DNA of 64,000 nt, taken from positions 16,944,782 through 17,008,781 of the forward strand of contig NC_053139.1 of NCBI RefSeq assembly GCF_016808335.1, read 5' to 3'. Of the stretch, positions 10,137 to 21,471 are shown piece after piece. The stretch is from Panicum virgatum (taxonomy: Eukaryota; Streptophyta; Magnoliopsida; Poales; Poaceae). Position 1 is the first letter of the stretch. Each line of letters opens with the position of its first letter. Below the pieces are notes generated by a model. It saw only the letters and a list, made by a program, of their open reading frames with translations. It was not told the DNA's origin and ran no database searches. The translations under genes and the position numbers were made by a program.

Positions 10137-10306
10137 GAGAGAATTGCCTATTTGACACTAGAAATAATGAGATTTGCCTATTTGATACTGTCGGTACCCT
10201 GTAATAGGGATACCCACTTCTACTGCAGCAAGGCAGGGCTCGCGTAGTCATCCGTAACTGCGCAGTAAAGGGCGGAGCAGCCGGGCCCCATAGGTCAGGC
10301 CCTTAC

Positions 10307-13300
10307 TGTGGCAGAACCGCCTAAATTATCCCGGCTCAAGTGCGCAAACCATCACCATAAAGGCAACATTAGCTTAAACGCACTTCAAACGGAACAATTT
10401 TTGGTCTGTCGGGTAACGTCCCGATACAACCACCGATTCTCGGATCGAACAAGCATACCCCGCACGAAGGCGAGTTCAGAGATATTACAACCACAATTTT
10501 ACAACACAAGCATAGTAAAGATTACCAACCAGTTCAAAAGATTATTACAAACCAACTTAAGTAAAATAGTTAAACAAGCCATAAGTGTAAAAGTTCAGAG
10601 TTTAAACAGCGGAAGATAACACACGACGGCTACAACACATCGCAAAAGTATACCAAGCTAGCCCAAGCATGGTATCACTCGTCATAGTCATTGCCGGTTG
10701 TAGACGTATCCCATTCTACGGACCAGCCAGGAGGCAACGAGCAAGGATAGGTCAAGCTAGCGATCTGATCCTCAAAGTCATACCTGAAAAAGGGGTTTCA
10801 ACAGCAAGGCTGAGTATTCTAATACTCAGCAAGACTTAACCGTCAACGGGTATAAGTAGCCCACCTTAGCTAGACTATGCAAGGCTTTGTGAGGCTCTGG
10901 TTTTCTTTTGCTGAAAAGCAATAAAGAGTATGTCCTTACTTTCAAGTTTTAGCTTTCAAGATTCTAGTCGATTAACCATTCTATGTAAGCAACTACTATC
11001 CAATCATGGTAGAAATCTAAGCAAACATCAAGATTGATTAAAGTATTGTTGCTCTTCTTACTCTGTGTGGCAAAGAGATCAAGCAGTCTCATTTCATCGT
11101 GAGAGGCGGACGATTCTGAATCGAAATTCAACCTTGCAAGGGTAACCTAGCACACACGTCTGGAGTACCGTCGGGTCATTCCCAAACAACCGTTGACCTT
11201 TCTTTCCGGCTTGTGGATAGTGCCACTCTCCCCGACTACAGGGCTCCAAGGCCGAACCTTGTCCCTTGAAGTCATAATGTTGCGCAACATAAAATAAAAC
11301 CTATCCCTAAGAGAGAGTGGGAGGTATATCCACTCCCCGGTCCAATCGGCTACTAGGCATGTGACTAGTACTTTCAAAAACTTAACCAGCACTACCACAC
11401 ACCGCGACCTTAGCAAGTTCATCAACACAGACGGGGTCTCACATAGGACATGATATTGAATACAACCCCGTCTGTCGTCCTTATATTGATAACATAAAGT
11501 AAACAAGCAATTCCTATAAACCTCGCGAGTGACAGGCAATCACTCGACTTTTTCCGGTCCTATAAGCTTAGCAATTATTCGAACTCAAGTCTAGTGTTCA
11601 GTACATAGGTTCCTAGGATCATGCATCTAGGGTTTCAATTCAACTCCTAAGAACTGTAAATGCATAAGTAAAATAATACAATAAATGATATTAATTTGAA
11701 GTATAGGTTATGTCCGGGGCTTGCCTTCTCGGTAGTTGCTAACTATTTCAGCTCTAGGCTCTTCCGAACTTTGGTCCGGGGCTTCAGTTAGTTCAGCAGT
11801 GTTTACTTGAGCTTCGAGATCACCTCCGTCAGACTCCGGGATCAACTCGTACGTCCCGTCTGACAAAGTAGTCGTATCTATATGTAATGCAAGAACAATA
11901 TTATAAACACACATGGGCAATCGTTTATAGAGTAGTTAAATAACAAATTTAACTACACAAGGCATCATGATCAACAGCACAAGCAAGTTATACTAACTTC
12001 ATTAACAAGTGGGGTGGTTTCTTATAACAAGCAAGTCATGGTTTGTAAATAAATCAACAACTCAGAGTACAAATAGTAATAAATTCTACCAAAATTACAC
12101 TAAACAGAACATGAACATACTAAGCTACCCTGTAAAAATCATGCCAAGACATGTAGCCATTTAATCACAAAAAATCATTTATGCAGGCAACACCTAGCAC
12201 AAGCTTGAATTATATAGGTCAAACTAAAGCAGATCAGAAGCTCAAAATTTACCATGAGCTCTACACAGGGATGATATAGCTACTGTGAATTTTTCATGAT
12301 TTATCTACACAGAATTAATTCTGAGAAAATAAACAAAACAGACATCAGTTTAGCAAGATTCAATTTTTAACTCCTATTCTAGCCATGAACTGAAGCTCAA
12401 ACTTCCTGGACAAGCTAAGCTACTCAAAAAGAACATGGCGAAATAAAATCATGATTTATTACGAAAAGAAACTATTTACCATAAATAAAGACTACTAAAC
12501 AAGGATTAAATCAAAGAAATAGATACACAAGAGAACTGATCATGAAATTTTTATAGCATAGCTAGTGTAACATGAGTAAACTACCACAAAAATTTCAGAG
12601 CAAGACCAGCTTTCAAGTATTAGATAAGAAAAAGACTAAACATCTAGTATTTATTTACCTAGTGACACAAAACCATTTATACAGCAAAAACTTGCAACCA
12701 AAGCCTAACATATTATGGTTCTACTGCATAGAGCTCTTCAAGAGGATTCCAAAACATCAAGATTTTATATTTTACGAATTTTCTACAAATTGATCTAGAA
12801 TTTCAAAGTTCACTGAAAAACATTACAAAGCAGTCCCTAAGGCACTATTCCTATGAGTCACTGACTACGCAGATAACCCCCTGGGGTTTTTCAAATTCAA
12901 ACCCGAGGTCCTCGGGTCGGGTCAGAGGGGGAGCGCGGGTTTGACCGGTGGTTTCCCGGCGAGGGGCTCACCGGCGGCGAGGATAGAGGGGTGTGGGAGC
13001 TTCACGGGTTCAAGGCGCACCTCTGGGTGCTTGGAATCGAGGCTAGGGTGGTCGGAGATGGGGTGTCGACGGCGAACGGCGGCTTGCGGGCTCGGAGCCG
13101 GCGGGGGTAGCTCCGGTGAGGTTTGGGCGAGGGGAAGTGGCCTGGGAGCTGCGCTAGGGCGAGGCGGCGCTAGCTAGGGGGTCAGAGCGGGCGGAGGAGC
13201 GGCGGTGAGACGGCTCCGCTGGCGAGGTGAGCTCGCCGGGGTTCAAGCGGGGCGGCGGCGGCGTTCTGCGGCGTGGGAACTAGGAAAGAGCAAAAGGACT

Positions 13301-14111
13301 TGCGGAATGGGACTCTGGGGTTTAAGTAGTGCCCGTGCGCGCGCTAGGAGAGGGCGGCGAGCTCTGCCCGGGGCTGTCCACGGCGGTGCCGCGGTGGCGG
13401 CCGCCTGGGCGGCTCTGGAAGCGGCGGGGCGCGTGGCACGGTCGAGGAGCTCCAGCGCGAGGCTAGAGGGCGGTGGAGGAGGTCGTCCGCGACGCGTGGG
13501 CGCCAGCGCACGGCGAAGTAATGGCCGGGAAAGCCGGGAAGGCGTCGGCGGTGGCGCTGTCGGTGGCCTCGGCGGCGAGAAGCAGAGCAGGGAGGGGAAG
13601 AAGGGGATAAGGGTGATTTTGTAATTTCCAATAGTTCCAGGGACTAAACTGTAAACCAGCGATAACTTTTAAACCAAAGCTCAAATGGAAAAGTGCCCAA
13701 CATGAAAGTTGTTCAACTTTTCAAGATCTACAACTTTGATGTTGTGCAAAAATTTATTTGACCAAAGATTCAAGAGCTAAAATTAAAATCATTGAAGGGA
13801 TTTTGAATTCTAGGAAATTTGTCTTTTTCAAAGAAAATTCACTTCAACTCTAGACTCAAAAGCAAAAATGGCTGCCATGCATTAAATGCACTAAAATTTT
13901 GCAAAAACACCCTCCACTAAAGCTATAATTACACAACCTATTTAACACAACTGCAGAAAGGACCTTGCATAAAATCATAATTACACATATAACCTTTCAT
14001 AATTACAAAAAGATCCTTTTTAAGTAATTCAAGCACATGATGCATAGCAAACCTACACAATTACTGTGCAGACACCTAACTAATTACTGTGCAGACACCC
14101 GGGGTGTTACA
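10307..14111 (-). repeat. 3' LTR of the chromodomain Gypsy element
   Basis: 3805 bp, nearly identical to 21472-25278. It includes a strongly GC-rich island (about 12940-13620). Compared with the other LTR it lacks 23 bp near 11355 and has 24 extra bp near 13545. Confidence 0.93.
12940..13625. other. GC-rich island within the LTR
   Basis: About 680 bp of CG-dense sequence inside an otherwise AT-rich LTR; the second LTR carries the same island at 24130-24785. Several open frames on both strands reflect composition rather than coding. Its place in the LTR suggests the promoter and transcribed leader of the element, which is an inference. Confidence 0.5.
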
Positions 14112-14128
14112 GCCTTCCCCCCTAAAAG
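14112..14128 (-). other. Polypurine tract of the Gypsy element
   Basis: On the - strand TTTTAGGGGGGAAGGC immediately precedes the TGTAACACC start of the 3' LTR, the standard position of the plus-strand primer. Confidence 0.85.
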
Positions 14129-14751
14129 GAATCTCGTCCCGAGATTACCGGAAGAAAAGAGTGCAAAGACTTGGTACCTGGATTGGTTCTAAGAAAATCG
14201 GGAAAGTTTCGTTGGAGAAAATTTTCAGTCTCCCAAGTAGCTTCTTCTATAGTATGCTGATTCCACTGGATTTTGTACATTTTAACTTTCTCCCTTCTAG
14301 TACTTCTTTCTTTGGTGTCCAAAATCTTGATTGGATACTCCTTATAAGATAGATCAGATTCAATCTCGATATCCTGTGGTTCAAGGATTTCAGTAGGTAC
14401 CCTGGTGCACTTCCGAAGTTGTGAGACATGGAAGACATCATGAACGGCGGCCAACTGAGATGGAAGACGGAGTCGGTAGGCAACGGGTCCACAAGTTTCG
14501 ATAATTTCAAATGGTCCGATGTATCGGGGTGCTAATTTCCCTTTTAAGCCAAAGCGTTGAACACCTTTAGTAGGAGATACTCGCAAATATACAAAGTCCC
14601 CTACCTCGAATTGCAAAGGATTTCTTCTTTTGCCTGCATAACTTTTCTGTCTTGATTGAGCTACTTTAAGATTAACTTGGATAACTCTGACTTGCTCCTC
14701 TGCCTCAGAGACTAAATCTGGCCCAAAAATTTTGCGTTCCCCTGCTTGCGA
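14122..14751 (-). CDS. Integrase C-terminus and chromodomain of the Gypsy polyprotein
   Basis: Reads in the same frame as pol after a TGA at 14752-14754. It contains the integrase tail ('GDFVYLRVSPTKG', 'GPFEI') and a chromodomain ('YKEYPIKILDTKE ... KMYKIQWNQH ... EEATWETE'), with the aromatic residues expected of the fold. Chromodomains of chromoviruses direct integration toward marked heterochromatin. It ends at a stop just before the polypurine tract. Translation from gag would need to pass two stop codons, so in this copy it is not expected to be made as part of the polyprotein. Confidence 0.85.
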   Translation of the reverse strand, partial: SQAGERKIFGPDLVSEAEEQVRVIQVNLKVAQSRQKSYAGKRRNPLQFEVGDFVYLRVSPTKGVQRFGLKGKLAPRYIGPFEIIETCGPVAYRLRLPSQLAAVHDVFHVSQLRKCTRVPTEILEPQDIEIESDLSYKEYPIKILDTKERSTRREKVKMYKIQWNQHTIEEATWETENFLQRNFPDFLRTNPGTKSLHSFLPVISGRDSF

Positions 14752-17700
14752 TCAATTCAAAGGAGTTCGACACCTTCGACCGTATAATGCTTCAAATGGT
14801 GCCATTTGCAAGCTGGATTGATAACTGTTATTGTATGAAAACTCCGCCAGTGCTAGGCACTTAACCCAGTTCTTGCCATATTGAATGGTACACGCCCTTA
14901 ACATGTCTTCAAGAATTTGATTGATGCGTTCAGTTTGCCCATCTGTTTGTGGATGATAAGCTGAACTACGAATCAATTTTGTTCCAAGGGATTCCTGCAT
15001 TTGCTCCCAGAAACGTGCTATAAACTGAGGCCCACGATCAGAAATAATTGTCTTTGGAATGCCATGTAAACGAACAATCTGATCGAGATAAATCTCTGCG
15101 TACTTCTTGGCAGAATAAGTGGTGTGTACTGGAATAAAATGAGCGGTCTTGGTAAGTCTATCAACGATTACCCATACAGAATCATGCTTAAGAGGAGTAG
15201 TGGGTAGACCAACGATAAAATCCATACTGATGTCCTCCCATTTCCAGGATGGAATGGGTAAAGGTTGGAGAGTACCAGCTACTTTCAAGAGACTAGCCTT
15301 AACTCTTTGACAAACATCACACTCAGAAACATATCTGGCGATTTCTCTTTTCATTCGAGTCCACCAGAAATTTTGTTTGAGATCATGGTACATCTTGGTA
15401 CCACCGGGATGAATCGAAAACTTCGATAGATGTGCTTCATCAAGGATTTGCTTTCTAAGCTGATGATCCTTAGGTACAACCAGTCGAGATTCAAACCATA
15501 GAACTCCTCTATGATCCACTCGGAAACATTTATACTTTGCTTCTCCCTGTGATAACTTTTCCTTGATGATCTTGATACCCTCATCATGTAATTGTCCCAT
15601 GATGATGCTATCATGAAGTGTAGGCTCAATCGATATATGGTTCAAACTCCCTTGAGGTACCATTTCTAGGTTCAATTTCATCATTTCCTGGCATAGAGTT
15701 TCATTGAATGGTTCTACAGATAGACAATGGCATTGTGACTTGCGGCTGAGTGCATCCGCAACTACATTAGCCTTTCCTGGATGATAGTGCACTTCTAGAT
15801 CATAATCCTTTATCAACTCCAGCCAGCGTCTCTGTCTCATGTTGAGATCAGCTTGAGTGAAGATATATTTGAGGCTCTTATGGTCAGTGTAAATATTACA
15901 GTGAGTTCCCATAAGATGATGTCTCCAAATCTTAAGAGCGTGAATGACAGCTGCTAACTCCAGATCATGGGTTGGATAATTCTTCTCATGATTCCGGAGA
16001 GCTCTTGATGCATAAGAAATAACCCGGTTGTCCTGCATAAGCACACAACCAAGTCCCGTACCCGAAGCATCACAATAGACATCAAAAGGTTTGGTACTGT
16101 CCGGTGTAGACAATACTGGAGCAGTAGTTAAACGTGCTTTGAGAGTTTCGAAAGCTTCTTCACACTTATCATTCCAAACAAACTTCACTCCCTTCTTTAA
16201 TAACTCCGTCATAGGCTTGGCTATTCTGGAGAAATCAGTAATGAATCGACGATAATATCTAGCTAAACCAAGAAAACTGCGAATTTGATGAACTGAAATA
16301 GGAGATTCCCAATCCATCACTTCTTGTACTTTAGTTGGATCAACAGATATACCATCACTGGAGATAGTGTGGCCTAAAAATTTCACACTGTCCAACCAAA
16401 ATTCACACTTGGAGAATTTGGCATAAAGATGATGATCTCGTAATCGTTGAAGAACGATACGCAAATGTTCAGCATGATCTTCTTCATTCTTGGAGTAGAT
16501 CAAAATATCGTCAATGAATACCACGACGAATTTATCTAGCTCCGGCATGAAGACTGAATTCATCAAGTACATAAAATATGCTGGGGCGTTGGTAAGACCA
16601 AAAGACATAACCAGATATTCATATAGTCCATATCTGGTAGAGAAAGCAGTCTTTGGAATATCACAAGGTTTGATCTTTATTTGATGGTAGCCAGAATGAA
16701 GATCAATCTTAGAGAAAACTTTAGCTCCAGCTAACTGGTCAAACAAAATATCAATGCGGGGAAGAGGATACTTGTTTTTAATAGTAACCGCATTGAGTGG
16801 TCGGTAATCAACACATAGCCTTAAACTATTGTCTTTCTTCTTCACAAACAGGGCTGGACATCCCCAGGGTGAAGAACTCGGACGTATAAATCCCTTGTCA
16901 AGAAGGTCTTGAAGTTGGACTTTCAATTCTGCTAACTCATTTGGGGGCATTCGATACGACCTCTTAGAAATAGGGGCGGTCCCGGGTTGAAGCTCAATAA
17001 CAAACTCTATATCTCTATCAGGGGGCATTCCAGGCAAATCATCTGGAAATACATCCGCATACTCCCACACAACAGGGATATCATCAAGTTTAATTTCTTT
17101 TGTGGCATAGGCACAAGAGTTGAAGCACTCTCGTTGTGGCAGATAGAGTATAGTGGCCCCTTGATGCGGTGAATCTATCTCGATAGCTCGAGAAGAAATA
17201 TTTAATAGTACTTTATGTGTAGTCATCCAATTCACGCCCAGAATAACATCCATGCCTTCTAAATTCAACAAGATCAAGTCTGTCTTTATCAATTTGCTAC
17301 CCAGCTTAATTGGCACACATCTAGTGATTTGATTGGAAGCTATTTTCCCACCAGGAGTTGTTATCATAAAAGATCCCTTAGTATGACAAAAGTCCAATCC
17401 TAATCTTGCTCCAAATTTGGCACTTATAAAACTATGAGTTGCACCAGAATCAAATAATATGACTGCGGGTTTATTGTGGATAGAGAAAGTACCCGTCATA
17501 ACTGGTGCTCCTGCTAGAAGGTCTGCAAGAGTAGTGAAATTAACTCGCCCTTGCCGGACTTGCACCATTTGCCTCTTGCCCTTGCCCTTGTTATTGTTGT
17601 TGTTGTTCTGATTGGAGTTTTGCCCTGGATTATTTCTTCTGGGTTGTGGACAATTCTTGGCAAAATGAGAAGCACTGCCGCAGTTGAAACATCGATTATT

Positions 17701-17760
17701 ACTATTCCCACTATTGAACGGTGGGGCATTTGGCCTCGGGCTAAATTGCTGCTGTTGCTG
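14752..17760 (-). pseudogene. Gypsy pol: zinc knuckle, protease, reverse transcriptase, RNase H, integrase
   Basis: Open from just after the stop codon at 17761 to TGA at 14752; a Met at 17568 begins a 938-residue frame. Order: a CCHC zinc knuckle near 17655-17696; aspartic protease with DSG at residues 40-42 of that frame; reverse transcriptase with the FIDD active-site box; RNase H starting 'FDVYCDASG'; integrase with an HHCC finger ('CDVCQRV') and DDE core ('SMDFIVGLP', 'ISDRGPQF'). All motifs look intact. The upstream amber and downstream opal stops, both lying in the gag-pol frame, are the only breaks I found. Confidence 0.9.
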
Positions 17761-18663
17761 CTATTGCTGCTGTTGTTGAGGCACTGGAGGTCTGAATCCT
17801 CCTTGTTGCTGAGGCGGCCTAAAGACAAACCTACCCACTGGGGCATTTCTTTGTGGAGGCCTAGGTGGAGTATTTTGCACCAGGCGATACCTCGGTGGCT
17901 GGGCACTCGAGGGTCCCGTTGGTGCCTTTCGCTTTTTCTCAGCACGATGTGCAGCAATACAATCTTCCTGTGTAATGGCCATATTAACCAGCTCATTATA
18001 GGTATTGGGCTGAACCAAGTTTAAACGTTCCTTGAGCTTAGTATTGAGGCCACGACGGAAACGGTCACGTTTCTTGGCATCACTATCAGCATGATGGCCC
18101 GCATACTGGCACAGATGATTGAAGGTCTGTGCATATTGAAGAACAGTGCGGGTTCCCTGATCTAGAGCCAAGAATTCATTCAACTTTCTTCCAATTAGTC
18201 CATCCGGAATATGATGTGATCTGAATGCAGTTCTGAATTCCTCCCAAGATATGATATGTTCAGCAGGCTGCATTGCACAATAATTATCCCACCATATACG
18301 TGCAGGACCACGCAGCTGTTGGGCGGCAAAGGGGGCCTTATTTGCATCAACACACGGTACTGCTAACAAAGCAAACTTAGAATTGATTGTACGGAGCCAA
18401 GCATCGGCATCCAATGGGTCATCAGCTTTGCTGAAAAGCGGAGGTTGGGTACCAAAGAATTCCTGGTAACCCGCTGGTTGTGCCTCCCTTCCTCCATACT
18501 GTTGGCGTGGCTGATTTTGTTGCCCTTGGACTAGCTGGCGAAGCAACTCTGTTTGCATGGCCATTAACTCGGCCAGATTCGACGGGGGTGGCGGTAGTTG
18601 CTGAGATCCACTGCCAGCTTCACAACCGAAGCCATCAGGCGTTCCGCGTGTATGACCAACCAT
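17761..18663 (-). CDS. Gypsy Gag (retrotransposon gag domain)
   Basis: 300 codons, MVGHTRG start. The middle carries the Retrotrans_gag pattern ('DDPLDADAWL', 'AAQQLRGPARIWWDNY', 'SWEEFRTAFRSHHIP', then 'QYAQTFNHLCQYA'). It ends in a Gln-rich tract where one codon of the CAA/CAG run reads TAG (17761-17763). The zinc knuckle and pol follow in the same frame beyond the stop. Gag forms the virus-like particle of the element. Confidence 0.88.
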   Translation of the reverse strand: MVGHTRGTPDGFGCEAGSGSQQLPPPPSNLAELMAMQTELLRQLVQGQQNQPRQQYGGREAQPAGYQEFFGTQPPLFSKADDPLDADAWLRTINSKFALLAVPCVDANKAPFAAQQLRGPARIWWDNYCAMQPAEHIISWEEFRTAFRSHHIPDGLIGRKLNEFLALDQGTRTVLQYAQTFNHLCQYAGHHADSDAKKRDRFRRGLNTKLKERLNLVQPNTYNELVNMAITQEDCIAAHRAEKKRKAPTGPSSAQPPRYRLVQNTPPRPPQRNAPVGRFVFRPPQQQGGFRPPVPQQQQQ

Positions 18664-19298
18664 CTGTAATTATGGAAGACATCCATTAGATACATATTTC
18701 TCGCTTCCAAAATCAATGGTACGTGCAATGATCATACATAGGGTAAAACAAAATCAGCAAAATTTAACTAGATGCGGCGTAGCACAATATGCACAACACA
18801 TAACTGTGCAACCCACAAAAATCAAAACTGGTCAGCTGTTAGATAGCTTCATGCTCCATCGTATAGAGACTCAATGCTGAGAGCAAAGGGTAAACAAAAT
18901 AATCTATCAATTCGCTCTTCATCGCTATGTGCTATGTTGCTAAACAACAGAGATCATAGAAGGGGTTGGACTAAAATTTAGTCTCACAGAATCAACATGC
19001 TAACATTTGATGAGCACATATGCCACAAAATTTGCAACATCTTTAGTATTCATCAAACGGCGTGAAAATGCACAAATGAAGAGATTTGCTAAGTAGGAAG
19101 ATTATGATTTCCAAACTGGTAGTCGCTACTTATATTACATCCAAAGCAGCATTTTTATTACAACCTAACATCACTCACCCTTACCACATATAATACAACA
19201 AGTGGTACTCCTCCCTAGGGCTATCTTACAACATTTCTCTCCTATGTACAAGCTACAACAAGATAAAACACGAACTTTCTAGGACTAGTCTAAGGCGC
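18664..19298 (-). other. Spacer between the extra ORF and gag
   Basis: 635 bp, AT-rich, with no frame of note. In RIRE3-type elements a spacer also separates the upstream ORF from gag. Confidence 0.5.
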
Positions 19299-20201
19299 CT
19301 AGAAGTCGTCGAGGTTGCCCACCGAAGAGGCACTGCCGGAAGAAGATTCATCCAGCTGAGGGTTAGGCTCAGCAAGTGCGTGTTCTGAATCTAGATCAGA
19401 AACTCCCTCAATCTCCTCGGGGTCCTCATCTGCTGCTGCAGGCTCAGCTGGGGCATCTAGTTGCTCCTGGAGCATACCAACATGTGCTAAAGCATCAGCC
19501 CAATCTGCTTGAAGCTCATTCACCTGCCCTTGAAGAAAACCAATAACTATGTTGCGCTGCTCTATCTCAGCACCATGCTCCATAGCCTGATGCTCAAACT
19601 GTGCAATAGCAGTATCCCTCCCAGCAACGGCATCCTGAAGTCCCTCAATCTGAATATCCTTCAAACGAAGGCCTCGCTGAAAACTCTGGGCCAAGTCTAT
19701 CACCTGGTCCATGTGTCGCTGCTGGAGTATCTGGTAGTGAGACTGAGCATTCATATATCTGACTACTGCCTCAATGGTCTCATCCGCTACATCTCCAATC
19801 AAGTGCCCAAAGTGTGTGACCCTGAACAGCCACTCTGCATTGCCAGCACTGACTGCTGGAAACAAACCAATAGGATATGCTGCTACCTCCTCGGGATGGT
19901 GCTCACAAAAAGTGGTGATAGCGTTGAGAGCTGCTTTCTCAAAAGCATCCACAAGACGGTACCCAATCACCTCAATCTCAATTGGTGGCCACTCCAAGGT
20001 GGGGTGCTGAGGAATGGTCATTGTAACTCTGTTCTTCTTAAGTCCATCCTCCGAAAACTGGCGTCCCGTGTACTGGGGTGGATCTGGGTAGTGGAAGATA
20101 CGAAGTGAATCCCAAAGGATCCTAGGAAAACCCTCCCAGTACAGACAGTCGGTATGAGCATTTCCCTCCTCATCCCAAAAGACCTGGGAACAAGTCGCCA
20201 T
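19299..20201 (-). CDS. Extra ORF upstream of gag (orf0-like)
   Basis: Encodes 300 residues from the Met at 20201; the frame is open up to 20255, where another Met would add 18 residues. It lies between the primer-binding site and gag on the element's sense strand. The N-terminal half (WDEEGNAHTD, YPDPPQY, MTIPQHPTLEWPP) looks globular, residues about 170-260 are heptad-rich and probably coiled coil, and the tail is acidic and Ser-rich. A comparable ORF of unknown function is known before gag in RIRE3 and RIRE8. It has no stop within it, while gag-pol downstream has two. I see no known enzyme motif. Confidence 0.75.
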   Translation of the reverse strand: MATCSQVFWDEEGNAHTDCLYWEGFPRILWDSLRIFHYPDPPQYTGRQFSEDGLKKNRVTMTIPQHPTLEWPPIEIEVIGYRLVDAFEKAALNAITTFCEHHPEEVAAYPIGLFPAVSAGNAEWLFRVTHFGHLIGDVADETIEAVVRYMNAQSHYQILQQRHMDQVIDLAQSFQRGLRLKDIQIEGLQDAVAGRDTAIAQFEHQAMEHGAEIEQRNIVIGFLQGQVNELQADWADALAHVGMLQEQLDAPAEPAAADEDPEEIEGVSDLDSEHALAEPNPQLDESSSGSASSVGNLDDF

Positions 20202-20936
20202 CTGAATCAAAAAGGATTCAAATGTGAGTAATGTGATTATCTCAAGACTTCTCAAATAAAGCTTTAAGAAGACTGCGGAAAAACAAATACGATTCTAAGT
20301 CAAAAGGTGATATGGTTCCAAACTCAAAGAATAATAAACCACAATCGGTACTGGTTCATCATTTGTGATTCTAAGGAATGAAAAGATCACTAAACAACAA
20401 GATGGGGCTTAGGAGGAAAGCAGGACTCAAAACCATATTTTTCATCCAAGGAAACCTAAGCATTTTACAAGTATGCTACTAAAATCAAAATTTCACTCAC
20501 TAATGTTTTAAGTACACTAACACTTATCTTATAAGGATTCATACTAAAAATTCCTTAAAAAGCTCATGTAGCAACTTCAAATATTATGAACCAATCAAAC
20601 ATCAACCAAATATGTATGCACGTCCTGACCGTCCTCACAAGATAAACAAATGCCAACTATCGTTGGGCTTATGTAGTTAGCACGGTGGTATACATAAATA
20701 CGGCTCTCCCTATATAGCTAGTCGATACATTCTAACCGTTCTTATCTTATCGAATCGTGGTTAGTGTACCTGCATAAGATTGACAGAACATATATATATA
20801 TCCAATGAACCTTTCATGCCAGCACTCATGAAAGCGTTCCCAAACATTACCGCTCACTATAGAAGCGGCAGCCATACAATTTCCGCCGTATGGCCAACGT
20901 TAACATACGCTACCCAGAGGCGTATTCACAAGTTCC
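20202..20936 (-). other. 5' leader of the Gypsy element
   Basis: AT-rich untranslated region between the orf0-like frame and the leader repeats; no coding content recognised. Confidence 0.5.
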
Positions 20937-21187
20937 TTTACTCCCAATATAGTCGACCGAGATCGATATATTGGCAGCAGCTCAAGTAGGCCACTGCTTG
21001 AGCACAGCGTTTGGTTCGCATCGCCGACGGGAAGGTCAGACTCCCTCAGCTGACTGAGCACACTTTACTTCCAATATAGTCAACTAATAGTCGGTATATT
21101 GGAAGCACCTCAAGTAAGCCACTGCTTGAGGGCAGCGTTCGGCTCGCATCACCGACAGGAAGGTCAGACTCCCTCAGCTGACTGAGG
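20937..21187. repeat. Two-unit tandem repeat in the Gypsy leader
   Basis: Two ~125-bp units (about 20937-21060 and 21061-21187) share 'CCAATATAGTC', 'AGCCACTGCTTGAG', 'GGTCAGACTCCCTCAGC' and 'TGACTGAG' with about 85-90% identity by eye. Each unit contains a small inverted repeat (CCAATATAG/ATATTGG). Confidence 0.8.
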
Positions 21188-21457
21188 ATTCTTACCATCT
21201 TACCTCAACGTAGGTGCGTCGTTACAGGAATTAAGAGTTGCTTGTGAGTAAGGTTTGACAAAATGTAAAGTGCTGGAAGTCAGATAACATAAACTATACA
21301 GAAATAACCACCTAGTAATTCCCATAATTTCCCTAGGACTTTACGTTCTAAGCACAACTCTTAACGAATCCAACGTAGTTTTCCGAAATACCTTGTTCTT
21401 TCAATTTTATAAGAAAATCAGTTTTTAAGGTTCCAACACCTCTGATGTACGCTTGCA

Positions 21458-21470
21458 GCTCTGATACCAG
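21458..21470 (-). other. Primer-binding site (initiator tRNA-Met)
   Basis: On the - strand CTGGTATCAGAGC directly follows the 5' LTR end CCACA, matching the 3' end of initiator tRNA-Met. Confidence 0.9.
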
Positions 21471-21471
21471 C

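Noticed and set aside
12941..13684. Several frames on both strands in the GC-rich part of the Gypsy LTR (and their twins at 24131-24798)
   Set aside because: They lie inside an LTR, are mutually overlapping, and change length between the two near-identical LTRs because of an indel.
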